Shown one piece after another: positions 1 through 12,401 of a stretch of DNA of 64,000 nucleotides (its first letter is position 1; every line of letters starts with the position of its first letter). Source of the DNA: Athripsodes cinereus (Eukaryota > Arthropoda > Insecta > Trichoptera > Leptoceridae); NCBI GenBank assembly GCA_947579605.1, contig OX388312.1, forward strand, positions 20,607,313-20,671,312, given 5' to 3'. Below the pieces are notes generated by a model. That model worked only from the letters and a program-made list of their open reading frames with translations. It was not told the DNA's origin and did not search any database. The position numbers were made by a program, and so were the translations under genes.

Positions 1-889
1 ATTGGTAGGATAACAACATGATTTACTTGCAAGAAACTTGGTGGAAAGTTTGGACAGCGATGGTAGAAGTTTTATGGAAACCAAAGGACGACTAGATAGG
101 ATTGTGTAGCATTGTATCCTCTCTGTTAACACAAAAGAGAGTGGTGTACAATAACATAAATTGCTGGAGAGGACTAATGTAAGAAGAAAGGACAACGCTA
201 TGATGTAACAGGTTGAGATTCACTTGCGGATCTATCGATGTTACAAATGGAATAAACTATTTAATGTGTTATAATTTTAAAATTGTGGTGTCAAATATTA
301 TAATAATATTATTCAATAGTGTTAGAGTGAAAATGTGAACTATAAAGTGTTTAGTTATTATTATTTTACAAGTGGAACGAATATTATGATATGTACCTTT
401 GTGGTTATAGTTGTGTGTAAATATATTATATTTAGTTGTGTGTGTGATAGTTTGAAATAGATTTTTTCAGGACTTTTGAAATGAATGAGGACGATTCATT
501 TATAAATACCTAATATGTAGGTATATACATTTGGTTACTGTAATATTGGAGACAAGGGGAATTCTACGTACCTATTATAGAATAACATATTGGGATGTAT
601 TATGTAGATATTGTCAATGCAACTCGTTTAAATATTGTGTTATGTATCTTATATGCGTGAATGTGCGTAAACACATTGAGGGAGGGGTTCCCACCACTTA
701 CCCCTGGATGTTCAAGAACATAGTACGTTATCTTCCTCTTAATTATTTGTGGTTTTATTATGGGTGATTTATTTTAGGTACGTAATTATAGGTATTTTGA
801 GTTCGCTGTTCGCGTTTGATGTTATTTAGGCACATTGTCAACACATTATCACGAATTTTGTTGGTTAGCTGGAGGATGTTGCTCAACTT
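1..889. other. Unassigned AT-rich DNA
   Basis: No gene or repeat family recognised. Open frames here (for example 531-767) have no recognisable domain and biased AT-rich composition, so I do not call them. Confidence 0.5.
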
Positions 890-1090
890 GCAGAATTATG
901 TGACTTGATCACGTGGATCAAATTCTTATGGACGGCTGCGTGTTGACTAGGAGAAATCGGGTTGCATTCTGTGAGAAATTGTATGACAGTAGTGGAAACG
1001 AAGGATGTAGGCCAGGATGGAGGGATTTGTCAATCGTTTCTCTCTGCCTACCCCATCTGAGACGCAGCGTGATGGTGCTGAGAGATGAAT
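890..1090 (+). pseudogene. Non-LTR retrotransposon 3'-tail remnant, family T1
   Basis: The + strand encodes a degraded peptide with HVDQIL-DG-VL--RNR, an EKLYDS-like stretch, and a tail reading into an 'LPHLR' remnant of LSAYP. The same string recurs at 51548-51790 and 54055-54275 on the minus strand, where the GRPR...W.D...QIL.D...RRAC.RNCM..EAK.V.KDR order is clearer. Such GRPR/KDR tails are common at the C-terminus of RTE-like and other insect non-LTR ORF2 proteins. This copy has lost the GRPR part and frame integrity. Family placement is inferred from the tail only. Confidence 0.5.
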
Positions 1091-4000
1091 GGTTATTTAG
1101 GATGGGTTGCCGGTGGAGAGTTGGTCTCCCACTTTTTTCCGTGAGTCTTCGTATGTCCTGTGGGAGGACGGGTGTTCTAGGAAATTAAGACATTTAGCAT
1201 CTTGGATTCAGCGATGAGGTTTGCCGCCGTTTTTGAATGTCTTGAATTTGTGTCGGTACGGAGAGGACGATTTGCGTATCTATTTGTGTGCTGCAGGACT
1301 ACTGGCTGCATCGGCAAAGGAATCATGGATATGAGACATCTGGCGAGTAGTACAAGATTGGTGTTACCAGCGAATTGGATCACCCTGAGGAATGCATATA
1401 TGGACTATAGGAAACCACAAGTACTATGGATAATTATAATGATGTGTGAACATGATTACATGAAAGGGAATTTTAACAAAATGCAACTTGGATATTGAAG
1501 GTGTAGGGACAATTTTGTTATTATTATTTTATGTTCTATAGATGTTATGACATAAAATAATAACGAGACCGAAATAATAAAATATAACAGAATATTAAAA
1601 TATTATGTTGTGTTGGGACAATAATATTGAACGAGTATTTCTCAAGTGGATGCGTTTGGGGATTATTATTATTGATTACTTGAATAGAGGAGCACAGCTG
1701 ACGAGGTACCTACGACCTAGCGGAATAAACAGGGACGGACTCGAAAGTTGGAATTAAATAATTATGAAAAATAATTAGAAAATAAATAATTGGTTGTGAG
1801 ATAATGCCTCAGCCATTTTGTCTTCAGCGTAATCTCAAGGGGGGGATGTCATGAAATGAATATATACAAGACGGTATATATTATTTTTATATACCTAGAC
1901 CGAATATTTGTAGTAGGTAATTAATATAGGAATGAAACTTAGTTTAATTTCAAGTGGATGATGATGATCTATCTATCTATGTAGGAGACAGAGACAGGTA
2001 TATTTTGGTGTGTGTCATAAAGAGATGGATGTAGTTTTTTTTGTTGCTTTGGGTCGACATTTTTCAGTACCTGAAGAGGGAGGATAGATGACTCGTGGCA
2101 GTTTAGTTTTGAACCTAGGAGAGGTGGGACTCAATCATATTAATCTCAGTGTTTGAATTCGACATATTTTAATATTTATTTACCCACCTTCGTAGTAGTT
2201 AGTACATTATATTTTAGTGATATTTCCACATTTGGGAATATATATAGATCATCCTAAATTACTTTTAATTAACATTTTAAAATCCGTGAGCCTGCCAGCT
2301 GTCATAAGATAAGATTTTTCAATATTATTAATTTATTTATATCTAGGTGTCGTGATATTTAGGAGGATATTGTTGTCTACAAAGTAGTCGTCGTACACAA
2401 GGATTTATTTATTTAACTTTTCAGATTTTGAAAACAAAGGAGTTATGTGTTATGTATGCCTATTTTCAGTACTATTATATGAATGTATGTACCTATGACT
2501 GAAATAATATAGCGCGGTACGACACACCTAATACTAGACCAATGGCAGTGGCGTACCGACTTACCTAATATTATACTCTTATTTAATTTATTTTACCATA
2601 ACGAAAGATTATGCAGTTTGGAGAGAAGTTGTACGTTGATCAGGATATTATTTGATTATTAATTTAATTACATATTTTATCGTCGAATGTCATTTGTATT
2701 CTACGAACTTACTGGATTTTTCTACTTATTCAACATGCTGTAATTGCTGCGATATCATGGAAGGAACAAATTTGATATTTTGCATGACACTAATCATAAG
2801 TAATATTTATGTATTTATTGGTCTTAATATATTTTTATTTGACTTACATGATACCTAAATTCACCTCACCATAAATATGTAGTCTTTTATAGCTAAATCT
2901 TGTCGAGATTACCTTATGGATATGGATCCCTTCTGCCTATCGACACTAGACTAGCTACCTTGTGTCTATAGTGTGGGTTTGATCTATTCGTAACCACATA
3001 TTTATCATTATTATTATACAATTATGCACGAGACGTATTATGTACTTTGTAGAAACATATACTATATACTAACAATTCCAGTCCTAATCCTGCTTCGAAA
3101 TGTAGGTGTACCGTTAGCAAGCCCTGCTCCCCTCTCATCGATTCAGCTTTCGAGACAAGGGTCAATACTGGTCTTGCCCCGTTTCCCGCCAGGGTCCAAG
3201 ACAAAGCTTCTTAACATATATTTATAATTATTCTTATTATATATAGCTGCATGTTCAAATGAGTATACATATTATATATTATTTTATATATTCGGTGTAG
3301 ATTAGTGCACTCGGGCTCAAAGTACGGCATGGCGAGTTTTGAGACGTGAGGGAGCGAAGGTGGTGCTCCTTTAGCATGGACACAGCATGCTTTCCATGCA
3401 CTAACATGGTAGTTAGTCTCTGAAAATGATGTCATAGCAATTGTGTTGAAATTTAATTAATATTCAAAAGTAGTAAAGTTATGTTTTGGGTGCGCCACTG
3501 TCCTTTCGACTCAACGAATTAGTAGGTATGTTATGTTGTAGAACATACATACATTGGTTATAGGTACTATGAAATGGTTATCTTATGTAGGGACATAGAT
3601 CGGCAACCAGTTACCATACAACATTCTCGTAATGATATAGAATAATATTATTTGAATTTTATGTTATAATGATTGTTAAGTTGTATTTTATGTCTTACTG
3701 TGCACTACTTTTATTATGTTATTTTACAGTATCTCAAGGTAAGTGATCTGACGTCAAAGTTGATCTCAGAGTTAATATGTATCATAATTCATGTTTAAAT
3801 TGTTTTATTGATTTTGTGATTTTGTTGTTCTTTTTGATTATTGAAATGTATATTTCAGGTGACTTATTTTGCGTTTTTAAAAATACACAACGTAGGTAAA
3901 ATTATCGTCAAAACACAACGTACTGGGTCCAAATCTATGAAAATAGTTAATAGATAAATCGAGACGATCACGAAAGGCCAAAATTCGTTAATTAATTCAA

Positions 4001-4551
4001 TTAGGAATGCGATATTTCGTACGTATATTTGCAACAATGCGAAAATTCATACAATTCTTAGCTAGCTGAATAGGGTTGTCACTTCTAGTTTGGGAATCAA
4101 TTATTACAGTAGGTATAGTTTAGAAGCTAGGATGTTGCAAATTCGGAGCTTAGAATGGTTTAAAATAGGTAGGATCATCACACTACGTACATGAGAATGG
4201 ATTATTTTTTTTATGCAGGGATTCTGGACGTGTCTTGTCATGTAGGTTAATTTAAAGCATTGTAGATATACCTATATCTAGTTTATATTATTACTATGCA
4301 TGTAGGTTGAGTTCTCATACCATTATTTTTCACGTAGAAGCATTACGTGAACAAGGTACCTACTTCGTGTAAATTGTGTACAATGTGTTCTAATTCTGAA
4401 CCTCGATACAAATATTTGAGGGCGTTTGTTTGTATGCCAATGTGATTGTTCATCTACTGATACCATTTTTGTCGGCAAAAGCCCAAAAAATAATATGATT
4501 CTAATAATGGTCGAGTTTCGGAATAATAAAATCATACAGAAATGAATTTAA
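1091..4551. other. Unassigned AT-rich DNA, possible retroelement 3' end
   Basis: No gene seen. At about 1838-1860 a G7 run is followed directly by TGTCATGAAATG, the look of a polypurine tract abutting an LTR start on the + strand; no matching LTR copy or LTR end was found. Around 3060-3200 and 3300-3430 there are GC-richer islands (about 130 bp each) unlike their surroundings. They may be old repeats but match nothing I recognise. Confidence 0.3.
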
Positions 4552-4697
4552 AAACACTGTATAATTTCCAAATTAAATTTATTCACCTCAAACGTTTTCG
4601 CCAAGGCTTCTACTTAGTCCTCCTGATGATGCCAAGTAGAAGCCTTGGCGAAAACGTTTGAGGTGAATAAATTTAATTTGGAAATTATACAGTGTTT
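4552..4697. repeat. Perfect 64-bp palindrome with 18-nt spacer
   Basis: Arms 4552-4615 and 4634-4697 are exact reverse complements by eye; the spacer is 4616-4633. The outer ends read AAACACTGT / ACAGTGTTT. The + strand centre and right arm carry a hammerhead-like motif (4619-4663, separate entry). The structure resembles inverted, truncated terminal repeats of a Penelope-like element, but no RT is present to confirm this. Confidence 0.9.
4619..4663 (+). ncRNA. Hammerhead-ribozyme-like motif (type I layout)
   Basis: Seen in order: CCTC (4619-4622, stem I 5' strand); CTGATGA core (4623-4629); one extra T (4630); GCCAAG / 7-nt loop / CTTGGC, a perfect 6-bp stem II (4631-4649); GAAA core (4650-4653); ACGTTT (4654-4659), giving A15.1-U16.1 and A-U with a CG loop for stem III and U at position 17; and GAGG (4660-4663), which pairs perfectly with CCTC. 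Predicted cleavage is between 4659 and 4660. The unpaired T between the core and stem II is not in the textbook consensus, and a 2-bp stem III is minimal. Type I motifs with very short stem III are known from Penelope-like elements. Activity is not shown by sequence alone. Confidence 0.65.
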
Positions 4698-7272
4698 AAT
4701 TATAATTTTAATTATAATGAATTTCCAAAGTGTTAACACAAAAACATTTGATTTATTAAATCATACAGACTTTATTCATGAACCAATATGAAGACATTTT
4801 TAGTACAGTATTTATATTACATATATAATAATTACACAATGTAGAAAGATGATTATTCCGTGAAGTCTTAAGCGAGTTTTTAAGTAAGGATTCCCACTTA
4901 CTACTGTCAGTTATTATCTAAAATACAAATATTCGTGGAGTAGCGCAATAAGGACATTTTCAGTTTAATGTCTTCAATTATGCTTAAGGTATTTCACATA
5001 CCTTGAACGGTTTGTTTTTTTTATTAACACAGACATGATGACTTTAAAAATTGTCAATTACGGTTGGTCTTCTAATAACCTCGGTTTTGGGTAGTATCTA
5101 CCATGATGGCATATAAAGAAAGATATGTACATACTTACACATATTTTCCGTAAATTTTCCGCCAGATACTTGCAACAGGTGCATAAGTAATATGATATAT
5201 ATGAAACTTTATTATTAGTAGTTACAATTGTTCATCAATTTTCTGAACGTAAAATAAAACTTATTCTCTAGATGGACGAGTATACGTATGTACGGGTTTA
5301 TAGATCTAGTAGAATATTATATAAAGTATAGTGTTTTCTCTTGAGGTTAGGAGATTTATTTCACCATCATCTCTACACACGACCAGCTTAGATGATCAAT
5401 CATGTTATTCAAGTTTTATTGTTTTTCTCATGGATGATCATAGATTATCGTTCCATAATATTATTATTTTCCACATCTATTTTTAAAATTTGATCCTTGT
5501 AAACTTTATAGACTAAAGCACAAAAAACTCATGACACTTTGATTGAAAGTCTGCAGTTATTAAAAAAACAATATAATATGGATTCTGATAAGAATATTGC
5601 ATGAAAAGTTGAAAAGTGCCCGAAAAGTACGATTTTTTACAGAACATTTCTCCAAAAAAATTGATATTTCACAACAGAAATATAATGGAATGCTCTGTAC
5701 AAAAGTCGGTGCGTGAAATGGTCATCCAAATCGTCGCCTTGAGAGAGATCTCCTATAATCTCATGCTGTATTCTGTGAAAACCTTCGGAACCTTGTTTAT
5801 GAAAAGAAAGAATTCTGTTTTTGCATTGTAAAAAAATATAATTAAAGATGTATATGGTAAACAATCAAATAATATATATTTTATCCACCTCTTTTATTTA
5901 CTTATTTTATGTACTAAGATAGCAAATAATGAGCTAAAGTAAGATAGCTAGCAATCTGAATGCGTGGCGTGATTCACCGCTGAATTGAAGTTATTAAGAA
6001 TGTCTTATATACAATATTTTGGGAACAATTTTGAAAGGGGACTCGAAAAAACAGAACAGAAAGATAGAAACTAATAAAGGTATTTTCCTGAAGTGATATC
6101 TTTCCTCTACCGAGGACTTTGAGAGATAATATATTTATTTATTTATTAACAATTCACGGCGCTAGTCTTTGACATGTAATATATTTACATACATAGTTCA
6201 TAATATGAGGTACACACGAGTATAGAAAATTAAGACACAACAATCATAATAAAAAGTCAACAAAAAACAAAAAAAATGAACAATATAATTATCAATATCA
6301 CAGCACAAGTTATGAATAGAGAAAAAAAGTTAATGGATCACAAGTCAATTCAATGGTAGGTAATCTTGTGAAATTTTCAATTAACAAGGAGGAGTATTTA
6401 TGTGATTATTTCAAATAAAAATAAATAAATGTAGTGTGGGTATATTGTCAATATTATGAATTATATACATATATTGTATATACATAATTCATAATATTAT
6501 TAACACATTATAAGATAAGTAATACGCTAACAATATAAGATAACACATTCGCGGATCTCTATACACCATAAACATAATTTAAACACTATACACACTACAC
6601 AGCAACTGCATCACACAGAGAAGGAATTAAGGTTTAATCCGTATAGCATATTCCCTTGCACGCTGGCTGGTGTCGGTTGTACTATCAGAACCTGATGTTC
6701 ATGCAAAGACATATTGTTAGTATAATATTATAATAACATAATTATAATAATAGATCTCACGGTTCATACTAGAGTGAAACGAAATAATTATACAGTGTTT
6801 TATTATTTTAAGTAGTTTTTTAGCTCGTAGTCATTCATAAAGTTATCTAACGAAAAAAAGAAAATTTGTATTGGATTAGAGATTTAGAACATAAAAGTAA
6901 TGTCAGGTCTTATAAAAAAATTTCTTATGATATTTTTTTTTATTTTTAGTAAATAGTAGGTACCTACCTATGCATAAATTTTGGAGTATTTTATAAATGC
7001 TAAACAATAGAATAAAATAGTGATTATCTTTCATTATAAATACAATTAAGAATATGAGTTAGTAAACACAATACTTATCTAGACAGATAAACAGATGAAT
7101 AAGTATTATGGACGTCTTATTGATTGACTTTTGTCTAATATTTTATATAATTTTTATAATATTTTTTTATTTATATACCTATAGGTAATCATAATTAAAT
7201 ATAATCATTTTTTTCTTATAGGTACTATATGTTGAAGAATAGGGTTAGAATAAGAACGTGTTTTGCTTAGTA
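4698..7272. other. Unassigned AT-rich DNA
   Basis: No supported gene. Contains a small inverted repeat at 6450-6498 (separate entry) and T/A-rich microsatellite-like stretches, for example TTTATTTATTTATT near 6130. The overlapping frames at 5616-5864 on both strands show no recognisable domain. Confidence 0.5.
6450..6498. repeat. Short AT-rich inverted repeat
   Basis: AATATTATGAATTAT at the left is mirrored by ATAATTCATAATATT at the right, with a TATA/CATA-rich centre. It can fold into a hairpin. It may be a small MITE relic or chance in AT-rich DNA. Confidence 0.5.
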
Positions 7273-8542
7273 TATATCGACGCTCCCTACGTATATGTGC
7301 GTAAGTGCACAAACCTAAATTTTACACCAGAGCGATTTAAAGTTTCTATGTAGTTTTTTTGACATAACTTTTTTTCTATTCGACATATTTACTTGAAAAT
7401 TGGCAGGTATTATTCAATTAATGTGTGTAATAATACTGCGTATTTAATTTCTTTATAAATGCAATATTTTTAGAAATTTAGCACTTACTCACATATACGT
7501 CGGAAACAAAACAACATCTACTAGCTTAACTACCGCTTGAGTTGTTATACGCCAGGATAATATTATTGTGTTTTTAAGGCATATATTGACATGGTTCTAA
7601 CTATTTACTTAAAATATTTATATTTAATGACAATACGAACTTATTTTATAATAAACCAAGAATGGTTGTTATTTCTGGACTGAGAATTAACGTAGTTTCT
7701 TCCTTGTTAGTATTGTCATAAACCTTTATTTGGTCCGACGTATATGTGAGTAAGTGACATACACTAGCAATTTAGTGAATATGTATGTGCAGATATCTTA
7801 AAGAAAATAAATGTAATTTGTAATAATAAAATCAAATGGGTACTCATATTAAATTTATACTTTTCGTGGGCATTGTGCACTTGTGTAATATTACTGTATT
7901 ACTAGTTATCTTCCTTTGTTTTGTGTATGAAATTGGATTTTGTTTAATAACAAAGTAATATTTAGCAGATTCTTTTCACTAAGGAAAGTTAGATCAAAAT
8001 AATGAAACATTTTTTCAAACATGGATAAAAGTACAATGTTTTATTAATAACAAGACTTCTAGCAAAATAACAATTTCGTCTTATCAATCAGTGAAAATAA
8101 ATACCTTTCAATATATATGTATACTATACCAATATTATTTTGTCTGTTGCAATAACATTGGCATTATTTATGATGAAATACTTATTGTTATTACGGTTAG
8201 AGGAATTAAGGTACATTCATCTTTATATTTTATGTATGTAAATCATACAATGTATATAATATTTTATATATGTATGGCAAATGCGCTGGTTTACACCAAA
8301 CAATGCATCAGGATGTCCGACGTATATCGGCCTAAAGTCACTTACTCAGATATACGCCGGCGTCTTTAAATTATTTGGTGCACTTACGCACATATACGTT
8401 TCAAAAAAGGGTCAAATATCCAAAATTTTGACCCAATTATTTCATCGATGAAAATTTACGATATTTTAAGATACTTAGTGTAAAAAAAGCGATTTTGTCA
8501 AAAATGTCACTTACGCACATATACGTAGGGACCGTCGATATG
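7273..8542. mobile_element. TIR element with internal 18-bp motif array
   Basis: The left end (7277-7307 region) and the reverse complement of the right end (8508-8541) both read TCGACG-TCCCTACG followed by TATATGTGCGTAAGTG, with one mismatch over roughly 30 bp. TA flanks both ends, fitting Tc1/mariner-type target duplication. The motif CGTATATGTG(C/A)GTAAGTG recurs inside: + strand 7290-7307 and 7739-7756; minus strand 7482-7499, 8339-8356 (one mismatch), 8381-8398 and 8508-8525; and a degenerate + copy near 8320. There is no transposase ORF, so it is non-autonomous. The repeated motif may be a transposase binding site, or smaller copies may be nested. Confidence 0.65.
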
Positions 8543-8837
8543 TTTGTGAGGTTTAAAAAAAATATCGAATATAAAACAAACAAAAGCAATCATTCTACTG
8601 TTTTGGTATGAATAAACCACAGAATTCCATTTGAATTCAAGAACCCTCTCATACCAGGAAAAAATTTGATTGGGGCAATGCTTATAATAATAAGTATAGT
8701 GGTTGATTGTTTAAATTTTATGTACCTATTGTTATTATTTTTTTATTTATTTATTTATTCTTTTTGCACATCATCATTGTGTTTTAAATAAATAATAATA
8801 AATAAATATGAACGCTACGAGAAAACCCTGACTCGTT
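8543..8837. other. Unassigned AT-rich DNA with TTTA repeats
   Basis: A TTTATTTATTTATT run around 8735-8760 is followed by CTTTTTGCACATCATCATT. A near-identical junction (TTCTTGCATATCATCATT) occurs near 26735-26760, suggesting a shared retroposon tail. No gene. Confidence 0.4.
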
Positions 8838-9076
8838 TATAAAGTGAGGCTAAAAGTCTATGAATTTTTGACAAAACGGTTGACAAAAGCGTGTTGTATA
8901 TATATCCTACATTTTATGGATTCTTTCTTGCATTTGTATAAAACATATATCATTTTTACATTTATATAAACGTAGTTGGATATTTTCTGATGTTCTTGTC
9001 AATGTTTTAGCGATTTATCACACTTCTTTTTGCCAACCGTTTTGTCAAAAATGCTAAAAAATGGTGCCTCACTATA
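8838..9076. mobile_element. MITE-like foldback element
   Basis: Ends read TATAAAGTGAGGC (left) and, reverse complemented, TATAGTGAGGC (right). A second matched block, TTTTTGACAAAACGGTTG (about 8865-8882), is mirrored by CAACCGTTTTGTCAAAAA (about 9034-9051). About 239 bp, AT-rich, no ORF. The imperfect TIRs suggest an old copy. Confidence 0.6.
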
Positions 9077-10510
9077 TTGCGATGAAATAACATTTGAGTG
9101 CTGCATCTAGGTATTATAAATAAAAATCTATCGAATAAACCTATTCAATAGGTACATTTTTTTTTATTGAGCATTATCAAAGACAACAATTTTCTGCAGA
9201 AGAAGTAATAAAGAAAAGTGTGTACCTGTACCTACATAATACTTGGGAATACTTGGTAAAATAATTTATAAACTAATCGTTTTTACCAAGTAAATACACA
9301 AGTTTTTAGCCTTCAAAGAAGAAATAATAAAAGCTAAGTGTATTTTGATACATTATTCATATCGTATTCTCCTAATCTATTTGCCCATCCTCTTTTTAAC
9401 TGAGTACAATGAAAATAATAATGACTTTAAGAAAATTTCTTTTGAATATTTCATTCATATAAAAGTATCAATCTTTATTTACTGATAAAAATATGCTATT
9501 TTATTTTTTTGTAGAAAATAATAAGTTCGTACCCGATATAATTAAAAATCTTCTAAATTAGGTGAATTGAGTAGTCAGTTTCACGGCTTTCTCATTATTT
9601 GAGAGATAATTATCCTATTTGTTAGGACTTTTAAAATACATAAATACATTTTGTATTGTACAACATGTGTAGGTACAGTATGGATGCGTTTTGCATAGAG
9701 CACACAAGTTCTTCTGTTACTTCGAATAAAGTTAAATGGGAGTAATAACGATAAACTCGCTTTCGAATGTACATTGAAAATTAATATCCGCAGTGAATAG
9801 GCTAACATACACACTTAAACACTCCTATTTTTCATATTTTACAGATCCATCGCGGGATATATTTCTCCTTGTGAACTTACCATTAATATTTGCCCTCTAT
9901 CAACAAGTTCTAGCTGGACCATCAAATTTTCTTTATATATCAACATTATTTTTAGGGTCCGAGTTTTCCAGTCCAGTATGCAGTGACAGATATCGACTAT
10001 TCGTTAGTCATCCTTAGGTTATCTTCATTTTCTTCTTTAAATACATATATAGATATGTTGTTATTCAAGAATTTATTAGATTTTTATATTTGTCATGAAA
10101 TTATTTATAAAGAATCAAAAAATTTCTAGCGTTTCCATAGAATTAATTTGGCGAACACGCTATGGATTGTGTACATTGTTGAGAAATCAGTTGAATGAAA
10201 AATTGTAAGCTACTTATTATTGTTATAAGGAGACTTATTGTAAATTATTTATTTTTAATCTGATTCATACTTTGCGAAAGTCGCTTTAAAATGATTAAAT
10301 AACTTAAGAAAGTGTTTGCATAATACGAACTAGGAGGTTACTTTCGATGCCGTGACGCCTCAGTTGAGAATATTATAGGTATACCTAATAACTTAGATAC
10401 AATGGTTGCGTACTTGAAACGAAGCAGATACGAATATTTTTATTTTGACATGCAATATAAGAACAGTTTATTAAAACTAACCAACATTACAATCATGCTT
10501 TTTATTCAGG
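9077..10510. other. Unassigned AT-rich DNA
   Basis: No supported gene. The frame at 9793-10017 follows a TTTTACAG acceptor-like site (ending about 9844), but the peptide is not recognisable and I do not call an exon. Confidence 0.4.
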
Positions 10511-11113
10511 CTTCTGGGGATCACTATTGACAGCAGCTTGTCCATGGAACGTCACATTGGTAGTGATGTCAGCTCCTGCTACTATTGCCTCAGGCAAATC
10601 AAGTTGGTCAGGAGATCTCTTACCCGTGATGCCATTAAGACACTAATAACTGCGTTGGTGTTATCCAGGCTTGACTATTGCAATGTTGTGTTTAGTGGTA
10701 TTCCAAAGGTGTAGACAAATAGACTACATTCAGTTTTAAAATCCTCAGTCCGTGTTGTATATGGAGCAGATAGGTATGATAGCATCACACCTCTTTTAAA
10801 AGAACTGCACTGACTGCCTATAGAAGCCAGAATTCAGTATAAAGTGTGTGCTTTTGTATATAAGGCTCTAAATGACATGGCCCCCACATACATTAGTGAT
10901 ATGTGTACTCTGAGAAGTTTGGGAGAGAGGCGGCGCCCCCTGAGGTCAGCGCAGATTGCGGCGCATGAACTGGAGGTTCCACAAAGTGGACGCTTAACTG
11001 GTTACGGTGACCGCGCTTTCTCTGTTTCTGCCCCTAATCTGTGGAACAGACTGCCTCTGGGGCTCAGGTGTGCTGCCAACTTCCAGGCTTTTAAGAGGGA
11101 CCTCAAGACCTAG
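10511..11113 (+). pseudogene. CR1/L2-like non-LTR RT C-terminal fragment
   Basis: One + frame runs from 10511 to the stop at 11111-11113 with two internal stops, TAG 10712-10714 and TGA 10811-10813. It reads through LGITIDSSLSMERHI, a KTLITALVLSRLDYCN block, and ends with RAFSVSAPNLWNRLPLGLR and FKRDLKT. These are the hallmarks of the region after the RT domain in CR1/Jockey-clade (L2/CR1-like) ORF2 proteins. It is 5'-truncated: no YxDD, endonuclease or ORF1 is present. No frameshift is needed, so decay is moderate. Exact clade is uncertain. Confidence 0.85.
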
Positions 11114-11289
11114 TTGGTCGATCAATTTAACATCCGATTGTCAGTCTTGGAACAGAATATGTAGAAAAACTTAACAGTTCAACGTCTTTCAGAATCTTAA
11201 TCGTTAGACTGTCGACTGAATAAAAATCACAGTTTATTTTAAAAAAATACACCTACAGCTATTTTATATTTCTAACATACTGAACGAAG
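11114..11289. other. 3' flank of the CR1-like fragment
   Basis: Short region between the fragment stop and a SINE 3' half. It may include the fragment's 3' UTR; no clear tail repeat was identified. Confidence 0.3.
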
Positions 11290-11378
11290 TTTTTAGTAGC
11301 TTACTGTGAAAGGTGTATAAGGTTGTATTTGGGTTTATAACAAAAACCCAGATATATCTTTTTAAAAAAAAAAAAAAA
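11290..11378 (+). repeat. SINE 3' half with poly(A), family S1
   Basis: Matches the 3' part of the full SINE at 61369-61548: AGCTTACTGTGAAAGGTG, TATAAGGTTGTATTTGGG, and CCCAGATATATCTTTTT, then a run of A to 11378. The tRNA-like head is absent (5'-truncated). Confidence 0.85.
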
Positions 11379-12030
11379 GTGAACCACCCACATGTTTATT
11401 ATAATATTGAGTTAGGTTTATCTACTTGCAGGTTATACCGTGATGCTTAAGTAGAAGTAAGATACTAAGTAAATATTATAAGATTCTAGGTATGATCCAA
11501 ATCAGATGTAACTTCACAAACAGTAACAATAAAAAAAAAAACATTCTTCTACGTAAATACTTACTTACGTATGTGAATATTTTATTGTACGTCGAAAGTT
11601 TTCAAAAAGGAAATGATTGATATGGAATTCTACTACCTAAACACCGACACACTGAATAAATAAAGAATAATATTATTGTTAGAAGTTTCAAATTATTTTA
11701 CAACATAATATTTAGTTAGGTATCGAATAATTTATTTATGCAAATCTAATAAAATTCCAGGTTTAAGATATTAAATCGATTATTTTAATCGAAATTAAGA
11801 CGTAAATTGATCAATATGGAGTTTTACAAAATAAATACCGATATACCTTAAAATGTGTGTAGGTGTTTTCAGCAAATATGTGCATAGTTCTATTTTTAAA
11901 ATTCTTCATGCTTCACATAACCAAAATTATTTACTGAATTTTATTATTAAATTCTCGCTTCTCGCTTCATTACTTATTTAAGAAACACTTTGTGCTTATT
12001 TCAGATAAATAATTGTTACCGGAATAATTG
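11379..12030. other. Unassigned AT-rich DNA
   Basis: No gene. A short fragment of dispersed repeat M (TACTTGCAGGTTATACCGTGATG type) lies at about 11411-11441 on the minus strand. Confidence 0.4.
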
Positions 12031-12150
12031 GACCAACTGAAGAAGGACATGAACTGTGGCTCATACGTAGAGCTGAAAAGACTGGCTGAGAATAGAGACG
12101 AATGGAGAAGAAAAACCAAACTCGTTGCAGACCAATCCAATGGATTGTAA
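12031..12150 (+). pseudogene. Non-LTR retrotransposon ORF2 C-terminal remnant, type T3
   Basis: A 39-residue + strand frame ends at TAA 12148-12150 and reads DQLKKDMNCGSYVELKRLAE, then NRDEWRR and a short tail. The 'LAENRDEWR' string corresponds to the (A)xDRxxW(R) motif near the C-terminus of many insect non-LTR ORF2 proteins. Only the tail remains. It differs from T1 and T2 elsewhere in the window. Confidence 0.45.
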
Positions 12151-12401
12151 CTCATTATATATAATTGTTACCAGGTATTTTTTTTGAATTACGAACAAAC
12201 ATTGTTAAACTTTTTATAATATACTTTTAATCGTTTTTGTCCACACCAATCAACATTTTCAAGAGTATGAAGAACAAAACTTAAAAATTCTTAAGTACTG
12301 CAGATAAGTACGGATAGGTTTACGTTTGAATCATGATTGATTAAAGTACATTTTATTATTGTAATTCAAAAGACATTTTAAACAAATTTCATCTGAAATT
12401 T

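Noticed and set aside
5616..5864. Overlapping open frames on both strands
   Set aside because: No motif on either strand and no splice or promoter context.
9793..10017. Open frame after a TTTTACAG acceptor-like site
   Set aside because: No recognisable domain and no matching donor; short frames with chance acceptors are expected in this AT-rich DNA.
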